From NCBI RefSeq assembly GCF_003710935.1, contig NZ_RHHS01000004.1:1-54474 (forward strand): DNA of 54,474 nucleotides. Direction: 5' to 3'. The notes under the pieces were generated by a model. The model was not told the origin of the DNA and made no database searches. It was given only the letters and a program-made list of their open reading frames with translations. A program made the translations under genes and the position numbers. Positions 38,001 to 46,038 of this stretch are shown here, piece after piece; positions within the stretch are counted from its first letter, which is position 1, and every line of letters starts with the position of its first letter. Source of the DNA: Brevibacillus gelatini. GTDB taxonomy: Bacteria; Bacillota; Bacilli; Brevibacillales; Brevibacillaceae.

Positions 38001-39800
38001 CTAGGAGAGAAGAATCTCCGAAGGGACTTCATTTGTCGCTTTCTTTTTGACAGGCGGCGACACTTTCTTTGGTGCTGGCGGTTTGATTAGGGACTTTTTT
38101 TGAGTCACGTTTGCTGACTCAGCCTGTGGCAGAACCTCAGTACTGTCGTCATCCTCAAAAAGTTTGGAAAGGTCATCTTCTGGTTTATCCAGGAGCACTA
38201 ATCCAGGAAAGTAGCGCCAACCGCCGGAATTTTTTCTATCTGGTGCTGGAATCCCAGCCTCTAACAGGGCTGTCTTGAAAGCGTCGTAGAAAACTTGACG
38301 TCTTTTGACTGTAATGGCTGAAAAGTCTGTTTCACCTGTTCTTCTGCACCAGGTTAGGAAAGCTTCATGCAACTCGTTACTACCAAGCCTGTCGTCCGGG
38401 CTACCTACTCGGATATAATCGGCAACGAACGGTATGACGGGGTTTTGTTCACTTTTGTAGTTAGAAACAGCCTGTTGTATTGCCTTAGAAGTGGAAAATT
38501 CAAAATCTTGCTCTCTCAATCGCTTGAGCCCTTCCATCGCGAAATTGAAGATGCCCGGCAACTCGGCGAGAAGCTTTTGCAGGAGGTTTTTGTCTACCTC
38601 AGCACCCTTGAAGATCCTACGAAATGGGACGATTACCAACCTTCTGAAAAAGCCATGGGATCTATCAAGGGTTGCTGGCAGGGTGTTTAGAGCAAATAAG
38701 AGCTTGCATTTCGGTTTGTAGCTAAAGCCCTTTTCGAACTTGTTTTCTACCCGAATCATGTCCCCAGCTACGATGGTCTTTATATGTTGCGTATTCAGCC
38801 CTTTTTCATTAAATTCGTTCTCGGCTGACACGTTTAAGATTTTTCCTACCAACTCTGCTCGGGCAAAAGGATGGTTGAGTTCGTTCATCGCGACGTGAGA
38901 AGTGTTCTGGCGTCCAACAAGGTGCTCAATGAGCTCAATCAGTACTGACTTACCGTTAGAACCAATTCCCTCGAAAATGAACATTTTATGAGCCCGCGTT
39001 TCGGAAGTGCAGCAGTATCCCATGATCTCTTGCACAACCTTGATGGTTTGTTCATCGCCCTGAAAGATTTCGTATAGAAACCTGTTAAATGTCGGGCATT
39101 CTGCTGCAGGGTCGTATTCAATGGAATTCTGAATGCTAGAGTACTTATTGGGATCGTGTGGCTCCAGCACAAAGGTGTTGGTGTTAAACATACCGTTTGC
39201 CAAATTAATATAGTCCCTGTCAGTGTCGAACTCTTCCACGAATGTGGCAGATCTTTGTAGAATTGCCATGTAGCGACCCTCCCAGCTAGGGTTCCAGGCC
39301 CCTTCTTGGACGGCTTCAATCTCACGATACAGGAGACGGTGAAGCTGTTTTTCGCGAAGTGGTTTCCAGACACCGTTTTTATAGAAATAAAAACGTTCAC
39401 CTACGGTAAAAACTAAGTGGTATTTATTCATCACATACTTTGCAAAGAGATGGGGATCAATGTTAACAACCCCTTTTTGAGCGTCAATAACAAATCCCTT
39501 ACTCTGCAATTCCTGTATTTGTTCGAGAGTGAACAAGGGTTGTCCACCTTGCTGGGACGTTGAATTCCTTGCTTCTTCCGCTACTTTTTTTAGAGCAGCG
39601 TTTAAATCACGTTTTGGGACACCCACGCTGGTGAGTTTATCCCTCAGACGTTGGAATTCAGCAACATCCTGACTTGCTACCTCTACAAGCGCAGCCAGAA
39701 CAGGAGGCTCAAACGGAGCCCCCATGTCACCAGCTTCAAATGCGCTGACCGCTTCCTGGATCAGATTTTGGATTTCTTCCAGTCTTTGTGTACCCACCAT
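38001..39800 (-). CDS. P4/D5-type primase-helicase of the element
   Basis: A 599-residue phage/plasmid primase-helicase. The SF3 helicase core has Walker A GIGSNGKS at 278-285, followed by the D5-type signatures VAMNELNHPFARAELVGKILNVSAENEF and LLFALNTLPATLDRSHGFFRRLVIVPF. The N-terminal 100 residues are helical, and the C-terminal tail from about 550 is Lys/Pro-rich and disordered. It probably drives replication of the excised circle. SCC elements also carry a replicative helicase beside the recombinase. GAGAGGAGAG precedes ATG 39800. Confidence 0.92.
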   Translation of the reverse strand: MVGTQRLEEIQNLIQEAVSAFEAGDMGAPFEPPVLAALVEVASQDVAEFQRLRDKLTSVGVPKRDLNAALKKVAEEARNSTSQQGGQPLFTLEQIQELQSKGFVIDAQKGVVNIDPHLFAKYVMNKYHLVFTVGERFYFYKNGVWKPLREKQLHRLLYREIEAVQEGAWNPSWEGRYMAILQRSATFVEEFDTDRDYINLANGMFNTNTFVLEPHDPNKYSSIQNSIEYDPAAECPTFNRFLYEIFQGDEQTIKVVQEIMGYCCTSETRAHKMFIFEGIGSNGKSVLIELIEHLVGRQNTSHVAMNELNHPFARAELVGKILNVSAENEFNEKGLNTQHIKTIVAGDMIRVENKFEKGFSYKPKCKLLFALNTLPATLDRSHGFFRRLVIVPFRRIFKGAEVDKNLLQKLLAELPGIFNFAMEGLKRLREQDFEFSTSKAIQQAVSNYKSEQNPVIPFVADYIRVGSPDDRLGSNELHEAFLTWCRRTGETDFSAITVKRRQVFYDAFKTALLEAGIPAPDRKNSGGWRYFPGLVLLDKPEDDLSKLFEDDDSTEVLPQAESANVTQKKSLIKPPAPKKVSPPVKKKATNEVPSEILLS

Positions 39801-40173
39801 TTTTATCTCTCCTCTCTTGTGAAAAGTAGTTTCAGTTTACTTATTGAGAGGAGAGAAGACAAAAAACGACTCTACGTGAAAAACGGAGAAAAAAACGCAT
39901 CAGCACAAAACGCCCGCAAACGTTTTAGGCTCGTTATTGAGTCCAAAAGGTTCCTCAGCAACCCAATTTTTAAAGGAAAATATACGTGTTTTTTTCAGAT
40001 AATCGCCGATTTTCGCATGAGATCGCCTATTTTGGACTTTCATTTTTTTATAACGGCGTTCCGAGCTTTTTGTGGCGGAAATCCAGCCTTAAACGGTTTT
40101 TAGCTTTTTTAAAAAAATTCCCTTCCGCTGAGTCAGCAGGGAATTTCGCTGCAGTGTTTGTTATAGTTGAAAA
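39801..40173. other. Spacer upstream of primase
   Basis: About 370 bases with no gene. It is AT-rich with runs of A and T and contains a minus-strand terminator at 40104-40146. The primase promoter presumably lies here. Confidence 0.55.
40104..40146 (-). terminator. Terminator of the DUF960-RadC operon
   Basis: On the minus strand AAATTCCCT pairs with AGGGAATTT and is followed by TTTT. It lies about 30 bases after the micro-protein gene at 40174. Confidence 0.75.
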
Positions 40174-40266
40174 TTATGTTCGCCTTTTTCCTATCTTCTC
40201 TTTCCCTAGAATGACAATGACCTCGGCGACTAGGAGGACAATCTTCGCAATGGCTGCTAATTTCAT
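40174..40266 (-). CDS. Membrane micro-protein (30 aa)
   Basis: A 30-codon gene with an optimal AGGAGGTG five bases before ATG 40266. The product begins MKLAAIAKIVLLVAEVIVIL and ends GKEKIGKRRT: one hydrophobic helix with a basic tail. It lies 11 bases after the DUF960 gene, before the operon terminator. Its shape resembles small membrane toxins or regulators, but no family is recognisable. Confidence 0.65.
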   Translation of the reverse strand: MKLAAIAKIVLLVAEVIVILGKEKIGKRRT

Positions 40267-40277
40267 TGAAACACCTC

Positions 40278-40601
40278 CTAGTACTCGTTCGGGAACAACA
40301 TGGTGCAGTACTCACCGGAGTCGATGACCCAAAGCGTGATTCCGTCTACCGGTTCGGAAACGTCCAGGTAGATTGTTTCCTCATGTGGCGGCTGTTCCTG
40401 ACGGTTCCGTACAACCTGCAAGGGTTCTCCGTCTACGAGTTCGACGATTAACTCAAACACCTGCATGCTGTCCAGGGTGTCTCCCCGTTGTTTTCGCTTG
40501 TCCAGGATGCTCCACAGGGCCAGTTGAATGTCCAGCGGCACTCGCTCGCTGACTCCTCTTGTCGCATACTTTTCGGACGAAAACATCTCGTTTGTTGTCA
40601 T
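40278..40601 (-). CDS. DUF960 family protein
   Basis: A 107-residue protein with the DUF960 pattern: MFSSEKYATRGVSERVPLDIQLALW, then a LQVFxL-like stretch and a C-terminal YCTMLFPNEY. Its function is unknown. The family is common on SCC elements and other Bacillota mobile DNA, often near RadC. It follows RadC by 1 base. Confidence 0.82.
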   Translation of the reverse strand: MTTNEMFSSEKYATRGVSERVPLDIQLALWSILDKRKQRGDTLDSMQVFELIVELVDGEPLQVVRNRQEQPPHEETIYLDVSEPVDGITLWVIDSGEYCTMLFPNEY

Positions 40602-40602
40602 G

Positions 40603-41064
40603 TTACATGAGTCCCCTTTCTTTTAGGCTGGTGTAGGCCCCCTCGGTACCCACAATGACATGATCCAGCAGAGTGATGCCTAACAACTCTCCGGCCTCTT
40701 GCAGTTTCCTCGTCACCTGTATGTCCTCTTGGCTTGCTGTGGGATCTCCGCTGGGATGGTTGTGGGCGACAATGACCGACGCGGCATTGGAGAGAATGGC
40801 GACCTTGTACACTTCCCTTGGATGGACAATGCTTGCATCCAGGGAACCGATTGACACGGTGTGCAGCGCAGTCGGTTCGTTCTTCGTGTTTAGGCAAAGC
40901 AAAAAGAACTGCTCCCGATCCGTTTCGTCCAGAAACTTCAGGAACAGTTCTACGACATCCCTTGCCATCCTGATGCGGCGCTGCGGGTACAGGAAACTTG
41001 CTTCCCGTACCATTTTGACTCGGACGATGTTGACTCGTTTGGCGACTTCTCTGTTTTGACTCAT
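40603..41064 (-). CDS. RadC-like JAB domain protein
   Basis: A 153-residue protein made of the RadC MPN+/JAB domain without the helix-hairpin-helix of full-length RadC. The JAMM signature AHNHPSGDPTASQED supplies H101, H103 and D114 for zinc binding. Short RadC proteins are typical of SCC elements, ICEs and phages, and the biochemical role is unclear. It overlaps the upstream gene by 4 bases. Confidence 0.92.
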   Translation of the reverse strand: MSQNREVAKRVNIVRVKMVREASFLYPQRRIRMARDVVELFLKFLDETDREQFFLLCLNTKNEPTALHTVSIGSLDASIVHPREVYKVAILSNAASVIVAHNHPSGDPTASQEDIQVTRKLQEAGELLGITLLDHVIVGTEGAYTSLKERGLM

Positions 41065-41465
41065 TCCACATGCTCCTCCAACCAGTTTTGGATTTCGTTG
41101 TCGTCAGAGATTGCTTCTGCCGGAACGTAGAAGGCCATCCCGTACTCGTTGGTGTAGATCACGACCACCTTGTACCAGCACTCACCGTTTCGTTCCACCT
41201 TCTCGACAAATTCCGGCAGACTGCCAAGCAAGCCCCCGTCCTCTCGGTTTAGGCCGACCACGCTCAGATCCCGCAGATTGTCTCCCTTCTCCAGCACAAC
41301 CATGTAGCCGTATGTGTCCAACGTGAATGCTTCGTCCAGACCGTCGAAGTCGAACGCCTCCTTCAGTCCCAAAAATTCTTCTTCCAAGTACGACAGAAAG
41401 CTCGGCGAAAACACCTTTGCTTCCTGCAAGCAGCGTACATCTGCCAAGGTTTTGATCGTTCTCAT
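41061..41465 (-). CDS. Hypothetical protein of the element (134 aa)
   Basis: An acidic 134-residue protein with alternating strands and helices (YGYMVVLEKGDNL, CWYKVVVIYTNEYGMAFYVP). No family is recognised. It is coupled to RadC by an ATGA overlap and follows the 86-aa gene by one base, so these genes form one tight operon. Confidence 0.65.
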   Translation of the reverse strand: MRTIKTLADVRCLQEAKVFSPSFLSYLEEEFLGLKEAFDFDGLDEAFTLDTYGYMVVLEKGDNLRDLSVVGLNREDGGLLGSLPEFVEKVERNGECWYKVVVIYTNEYGMAFYVPAEAISDDNEIQNWLEEHVE

Positions 41466-41466
41466 G

Positions 41467-41727
41467 CTACACGTCCCCTTTCCGTTTCATCTGGTGTGCG
41501 AGCAGTGCCTTTTGGATTTTGATGGTGAGCCATTCTCCCCTCAGTCGCTGTTCGACTTCGTGAATGATCTTGAGAATCTCGGTGTAGGTGTCTTGATTCT
41601 GTGCCTCTCCGGTGTGGTAGAGATTGTCCAGCAGCAGCGTGACACAATGTTCACATGTCTGGATGCCGAACACGACTTTGTCTTCTTCCCCTATCAACTG
41701 CTCGTACTGTTCCGCTGGTGTCTGCAT
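41467..41727 (-). CDS. Hypothetical protein of the element (86 aa)
   Basis: An 86-residue helical protein with a GIQTCEHCVTLLLDNL segment that includes a CxxC. It is unrecognised otherwise. It lies directly upstream of the 134-aa gene in the same operon. Confidence 0.6.
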   Translation of the reverse strand: MQTPAEQYEQLIGEEDKVVFGIQTCEHCVTLLLDNLYHTGEAQNQDTYTEILKIIHEVEQRLRGEWLTIKIQKALLAHQMKRKGDV

Positions 41728-41821
41728 GTGTGCCCTCCTCGTTTACTGGCTACAAAATGAGAAAAGGCATCCCACCGCCCCTGTTACGGGCGGCAGAATG
41801 CCTTACTGACGCAAAAGATGG

Positions 41822-41974
41822 TTATTCTTTTCCTGTACCGTTGCAGGCCGGGCAGGTATGTACACCTGAGCCGCCGCACGCGTAACAATCGTCATTGGCG
41901 GCGTGTTTTCCAACTCCGCCGGTGCAATCGCAAAGAACTTTCTTCTTGCCTCCGCATTCACTGCAAAGCGCCAT
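41822..41974 (-). CDS. DnaJ-type zinc-finger small protein (50 aa)
   Basis: ATG 41974 follows GGGGGTG. The 50-residue product carries repeated CxxCxG motifs: CSECGG, CYACGGSG and CPACNGTGKE. They match the zinc-binding cysteine-rich domain of DnaJ/tryptophan RNA-binding attenuator-inhibitor proteins. The partner is unknown. The open frame continues upstream of the ATG but without a ribosome site. Confidence 0.75.
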   Translation of the reverse strand: MALCSECGGKKKVLCDCTGGVGKHAANDDCYACGGSGVHTCPACNGTGKE

Positions 41975-42027
41975 CTTTTTCACCCCCTTTCCGGTACGAT
42001 CTTCTATCTCATTACCTGCAGGGGTAC

Positions 42028-42279
42028 CTAAATTGAGGTGACATCCTGTTCCCTTGATTCGCGCGGCTTTCTTCGGAACAGGCGAAAGATTGCTCCAATC
42101 AAACGAAACGGCAATGTTACGACCCAGAACGCCACTTTGATGATGTTCCACAGAAGTTTGAACACCCCGAGCAGGAAGGAAAAGATGAGCTCCAGCCATC
42201 CCCTTACAATGAGCCAGGCAAAAGAGAGAAAGCCGAGTGCCAGTAGAATGATGATGCCGTAGAAAAGAATTGCGTCCAT
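42028..42279 (-). CDS. Small membrane protein (83 aa)
   Basis: An 83-residue protein with two or three hydrophobic helices (ILFYGIIILLALGFLSFAWLI and the following VAFWVVTLPFRLIGAIF) and a basic tail FRRKPRESR. GGAGG precedes ATG 42279. No family is recognised. It lies divergently from the XRE regulator. Confidence 0.65.
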   Translation of the reverse strand: MDAILFYGIIILLALGFLSFAWLIVRGWLELIFSFLLGVFKLLWNIIKVAFWVVTLPFRLIGAIFRLFRRKPRESREQDVTSI

Positions 42280-42441
42280 GTTTCTTGCCTCCGTTTTTGC
42301 TAGATTGGGTTACCACTACACACTATTGATTGGAAAACTTCATTAATTATTATCTTTGGGCGTTATCTTTCTGTCAATTCACATTTATAGTTTGTGTTCC
42401 CTTTTCTTTTCCTCCCGTAAGCTTGTCTTGAGGTGGTTTCC

Positions 42442-42783
42442 ATGACCGAGTTGGTCAAGCGATTAGGCAATCGAATCCGCTTTCTCCGAAAAGAGAAGGG
42501 GATGAGCCAGGAGCAATTAGGCGAATTGTCCGGTTTACATACGAACTACGTGGGGCAAGTAGAGCGAGGGGAAAAGAACGTCACGGTGGAGAGCCTGGAG
42601 AAGATCGCCAAAGGTCTTGGCGTTTCGATGGAAGATCTGTTCCGGCACATTGACCCTTCCCCACAACCAGACGAGCTTCGCCAACTGGTTGATCTCTTGA
42701 CGGAACGCTCCAAACACGATCGCGCTTTGGCCCTGAAACTTGTGAAGTCGGTATTCGAGTGGGAGCAAGAGAAGTACCAGTAG
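42442..42783 (+). CDS. XRE-family transcriptional regulator
   Basis: A 113-residue HTH regulator. Residues about 8-65 form the Cro/CI-type domain (IRFLRKEKGMSQEQLGELSGLHTNYVGQVERG). The C-terminal part is helical. ATG 42442 follows GAGGTGG by five bases; a GTG at 42433 lies inside that site. It is the only plus-strand gene in the middle of the element, so it may control the divergent minus-strand operon or the defence genes. Confidence 0.88.
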   Translation: MTELVKRLGNRIRFLRKEKGMSQEQLGELSGLHTNYVGQVERGEKNVTVESLEKIAKGLGVSMEDLFRHIDPSPQPDELRQLVDLLTERSKHDRALALKLVKSVFEWEQEKYQ

Positions 42784-42927
42784 TTTACCTACCTGCTCAT
42801 CTCCACCCTTTTACCTTCTCCCGAACACAAAGCAAATGGCCCTACATCTCTGCGGAATGTAGGGCTAGTGAGTTGCATCACTTATTCGTTTTTGGTCGTG
42901 TACATGGTGCACTGCAAGGATTTCAGG

Positions 42928-43410
42928 CTACTCCTTGCTGTTGTAATTGTAGTGTTTCATGAGGTACAGTTTGACCGCCGTGTTGACCAGATTGCTGATC
43001 CGGTCGATTTCTCTTGCCTCGTACAACTGCTGAACCTTGTCGTAGACACCGTTCTCAAGGTAGGTGGTCAATCTCCTGTACCGTTTCTCGAATGGTGCTT
43101 GTCTTTTGGGAATTTTTTCTCGTTCAGATAACTGGCTTGCCGTCGGTATCGGTTGGTTCCCTACATCGTTCACCTTCTCAGTCTTTTTGGCTTGGAACGG
43201 TCGAACTCTCAACGGCCTGGATGCTTCCCCTGCTACTGGTTTCGACCCAAGATTCCCTATCTCCTGGATTTTTTGTTCGCTTTCCTTGGGAGGTACTACA
43301 TTTGCTCTCTCTGTGGAAGTTCCCTGTCTCTGGTTAGCTGCATTTTGAGATGCCTTTTTTGCATTCAGCTGAGCAACAACTCTAGCAAGGGGAGATTTCT
43401 TGCTGTTCAT
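42928..43410 (-). CDS. Hypothetical protein with RHH-like C-terminus
   Basis: A 160-residue protein. The first 100 residues are low-complexity, Lys/Gln/Pro-rich and probably disordered. The C-terminal 50 (RRLTTYLENGVYDKVQQLYEAREIDRISNLVNTAVKLYLMKHY) resemble a ribbon-helix-helix DNA-binding domain. I prefer ATG 43410 after GGAG; the GTG at 43419 lies in that site. It may be a partition or relaxation accessory. The promoter region contains a GAAA-looped hairpin (43453-43474). Confidence 0.65.
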   Translation of the reverse strand: MNSKKSPLARVVAQLNAKKASQNAANQRQGTSTERANVVPPKESEQKIQEIGNLGSKPVAGEASRPLRVRPFQAKKTEKVNDVGNQPIPTASQLSEREKIPKRQAPFEKRYRRLTTYLENGVYDKVQQLYEAREIDRISNLVNTAVKLYLMKHYNYNSKE

Positions 43411-43800
43411 TTTGTTCACTCCTACTCTGATGTTTCGTCTTCGTCAACACCTACGTCTACGGAAACGTAGATGTCGATGTTTATTAAATTGTTTTCAAAA
43501 AGGTGGAGTGAAACAGAGCTATTATTTCTACCTCCTTTTGGTGATGGTATCAGGAAAATAACATATGTTTATCGTTTGGTTTGTTCCATTTTTTGGTTTT
43601 ATTTTCCGAGTGTGATTCCCAAAAGTGGTCCCAACTAGAGCAGCACTGTGCAAAAAAGAGCGGGTGGAGTGCAGTACTAGAGCACCCCAAAATCCTTGTC
43701 CTGTTTGGAAGATCGGCAAGTGCAAGCAAAACGACAAAGCTTGTTTAGCCTTTTACCAAAAGCTTTCCCACAGTTAGTAGAGAGTTAGTATTACCCACTG

Positions 43801-43829
43801 ACAAAGAGCAATAGCTCTTTGTGGTTTTT
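43801..43829 (+). terminator. Hairpin with T run
   Basis: ACAAAGAGC and GCTCTTTGT (loop AATA) precede GGTTTTT. It insulates the endonuclease promoter from upstream transcription. Confidence 0.6.
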
Positions 43830-43850
43830 AAACTCTGAATAAAAAGATTA

Positions 43851-43893
43851 TTTACTGTCAGTGTTGACAGTCAGTAAATCAATCCGGTAAACT
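43851..43893 (+). promoter_or_regulatory. Promoter of NotI-like gene with overlapping palindrome
   Basis: TTGACA (43864-43869) and TAAACT (43888-43893) are 18 bases apart. The -35 lies inside ACTGTCA-GTGT-TGACAGT (43854-43871), whose flanks TTT and CAGTAAA extend the symmetry. A repressor bound here would block transcription of the endonuclease. Confidence 0.65.
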
Positions 43894-43934
43894 TTACCTT
43901 AGTTGGAACAAGATCTCGCTAGGGAGGTTGTATT

Positions 43935-44825
43935 ATGGGAGTGAGCGTTGCGGAGTATTTGGGTCAAAGAGCTGACATCGACAACTACGTGATTCAACCA
44001 GCTGAACAAGGAGCGATGTGTCCGTTTATGAATGCTCCTTGTTCAAAAATTCAACAAGGTTATGAGCCGGTATGTTCTGTGCGCAAGCGTACTGGCGAAC
44101 TCTGGATTACATGCAGAAACAGGTTATGTGCAACCCTTAAGACGGTTAGTCTTTCTCCACATCAGATTGACATCCTTACAAAAATAGCAAGAGTAGTCTA
44201 TGGTACCGACCAAGTTTCACCCAGCGATATTTATGTAAAACGTGAAGAGCCATTAAAGGCAAGTAGTAAGGCAAATTACAACGCTGACTACATTATGGTT
44301 CGACGAGGTGACACCAAAAAACTGGTTGTTGAGATGCAAGGTGGCGGCGAAACGTCAGGAACGGGGCTAATTACAGAACAGGTTCTAAAGTGGCGCAACT
44401 CTGAAAACAGGTCAAATCGTATGCTCCGCGAAGAAGTCCAAAAAGCCGGTACCATTGAAACCAATGCATGGAGACGTCAACAAGAGCAATTCATTGTAAA
44501 AGGCAATGTTGCACAAATGAGTGGAGGTGCTATCGTCTTTGTAGTTGGTGCCCCAATCTATGACTATTTGAGATCAAAGCTTGACTGGACTCAATTTAAG
44601 GACCTTCGTGATTATACATGGTCATTGGCAATCATTGGTATTGCTGAAGATAAAGAAAACCAACCTGTACCGGGTCCAATTCCACTAAAGGTTGACGAAA
44701 GTCGTGTGTTATTCACAAATTACGGTAACTTTCTACAAGCTCTTACAAACCAAGGCTATCCTACTCCTGGAGCTTTCTCTGGAGAATTTACGGCGTTGGA
44801 CGGTACTACGGTTCAAATTCCCTAG
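43935..44825 (+). CDS. NotI-family restriction endonuclease
   Basis: A 296-residue type II enzyme resembling NotI. It has the Cys4 iron-binding set (C29 in CPFM, C36, C47 and C60 in CRNRLC) and a PD-(D/E)xK core with D118 (NADYIMV) and E133-x-Q135 (VEMQGG). NotI uses the same E-x-Q arrangement. It would cut unmethylated DNA, including phage DNA. Recognition sequence is unknown. AGGGAGG precedes ATG 43935. It faces a methyltransferase gene across a shared hairpin, an R-M layout. Confidence 0.78.
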   Translation: MGVSVAEYLGQRADIDNYVIQPAEQGAMCPFMNAPCSKIQQGYEPVCSVRKRTGELWITCRNRLCATLKTVSLSPHQIDILTKIARVVYGTDQVSPSDIYVKREEPLKASSKANYNADYIMVRRGDTKKLVVEMQGGGETSGTGLITEQVLKWRNSENRSNRMLREEVQKAGTIETNAWRRQQEQFIVKGNVAQMSGGAIVFVVGAPIYDYLRSKLDWTQFKDLRDYTWSLAIIGIAEDKENQPVPGPIPLKVDESRVLFTNYGNFLQALTNQGYPTPGAFSGEFTALDGTTVQIP

Positions 44826-44835
44826 CAAAAAGTAA

Positions 44836-44865
44836 GGAACCAGGCAATTTCAACTGCCTGGTTCC
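44836..44865. terminator. Bidirectional hairpin between R and M genes
   Basis: GGAACCAGGCA and TGCCTGGTTCC form an 11-bp perfect stem between the convergent genes. T residues follow on the minus strand only. Confidence 0.65.
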
Positions 44866-44879
44866 CAAACTATAGATTT

Positions 44880-45779
44880 TCAAATATTGATTCTGCCTTC
44901 CTCAATCGCCATTATTCTTTTACCAATCCACTCAATGACTGGTACAGCAACAGCATTTCCTAGTGTTCGGAATCGACTTCCGTCCATCCCTCCGGAAACC
45001 CCTGTAGTATCTCGTACTCGGAAGGGAGCATCCGTCTGACAAACAGCGTCTGAGCTGCCTCTGGAGTCAAGTGTATAGGTTTCTCCATCGTTTCGGTACC
45101 CTTTCGCTTGGGGGCCTGCTGAAGGCTTGCGTCCAATTCCGGCATGCTGGATAGAGTAGAGATTTGCAGATTGATTGCCCTTTCCAAATCCGGTGGCAGA
45201 GATTTCCCTCTGGCCAAGGCCCTGTCGATGAGCGATTGCAATTGAGCCTTGTTCAAAAAGTACCTCAGCGGCGCTTCGGCTTTGATAACTTGCGACAATG
45301 TACACTCTTCTACGACGCTGGGGTGTTCCAAAGTATTTTGCATCCAGTATTCTCCACGCCACGCAATACCCGAGTTCATCCAAGGTTGAGATGACCACTC
45401 TGAAATCATTTCCGTTGTTACTATTAAGCAATCCGGGAACATTTTCGACAAGAACCCAACGAGGTCTTCGTTGTTCGATGAGTTCTGCGTACTTGTAGAA
45501 GAGTCCGCTTCGATCTCCTTTAAGCCCTTTTCTCTTACCTTGGTTGGCAAGAGATACATCTTGGCACGGGAATCCTCCACACCAGACTTCTGCTTCTGGT
45601 ACCTCATTGATTGTAACGTCATTTATATCACCCATTAGTTTGACATTTGGCCAATGTTTTCGAAGAACCTTTTGGCAAAAGGCATCTTTCTCACATTGAA
45701 ATACAACTTCCATCCCGGCTCTTTCAAGACCGAGATCGAAGCCTCCTATTCCGCTAAAAAAGGATGCAACCTTTAACAT
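44880..45779 (-). CDS. DNA (cytosine-5-)-methyltransferase, motif IX segment out of frame
   Basis: A 299-residue C5 methyltransferase presumably protecting host DNA from the adjacent endonuclease. Motif I FSGIGGFDLG, motif IV GGFPCQ with nucleophile C72, motif VI ENVPG, motif VIII QRRRRVYI and motif X LGNAVAVPV are all in frame. Between about 44975 and 45045, however, the conserved VRRMLPSEYEILQGFPEGWT is found in a different frame, which stops at 44960. The current frame reads unrelated residues there. A compensating pair of indels is the simplest explanation. Activity is doubtful unless that segment is tolerated. Confidence 0.85.
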   Translation of the reverse strand: MLKVASFFSGIGGFDLGLERAGMEVVFQCEKDAFCQKVLRKHWPNVKLMGDINDVTINEVPEAEVWCGGFPCQDVSLANQGKRKGLKGDRSGLFYKYAELIEQRRPRWVLVENVPGLLNSNNGNDFRVVISTLDELGYCVAWRILDAKYFGTPQRRRRVYIVASYQSRSAAEVLFEQGSIAIAHRQGLGQREISATGFGKGNQSANLYSIQHAGIGRKPSAGPQAKGYRNDGETYTLDSRGSSDAVCQTDAPFRVRDTTGVSGGMDGSRFRTLGNAVAVPVIEWIGKRIMAIEEGRINI

Positions 45780-46038
45780 ATTCTTTTCACCAGCCTAGAA
45801 ACCTGTATCTAGTAGTAATTCGACAAAAGTTGCAGGAATCCTACCTTAACAAAGTAACAGTAATCTCCTTATTTTCCCTAAAATAAATAATATCGAATGA
45901 TAGATTTGCGAACAAGTGTTTTCTATGCACAAAAACTTTGTCTGGAGAAGAGAAATTTCAGACAACTTGGAGGGTTTTGCCAATAATTGACGAAAATACA
46001 ATGCGGATTAACATTTTACTAGAGAACAAGGTGATCGT

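Larger units (their letters stand above)
43411..43934. other. Divergent control region before the endonuclease gene
   Basis: About 520 bases without a gene. It contains a hairpin ACGTCTACG-GAAA-CGTAGATGT (43453-43474), an AGTGCA-rich stretch near 43640-43690, and a 9-bp perfect hairpin with a T run (43801-43829). An operator-like palindrome overlapping a promoter is listed separately at 43851. Confidence 0.6.

Noticed and set aside
44960..45622. 220-codon frame overlapping the methyltransferase
   Set aside because: Not a separate gene: most of it is a shadow, and only its end matches a methyltransferase segment displaced by frameshift.
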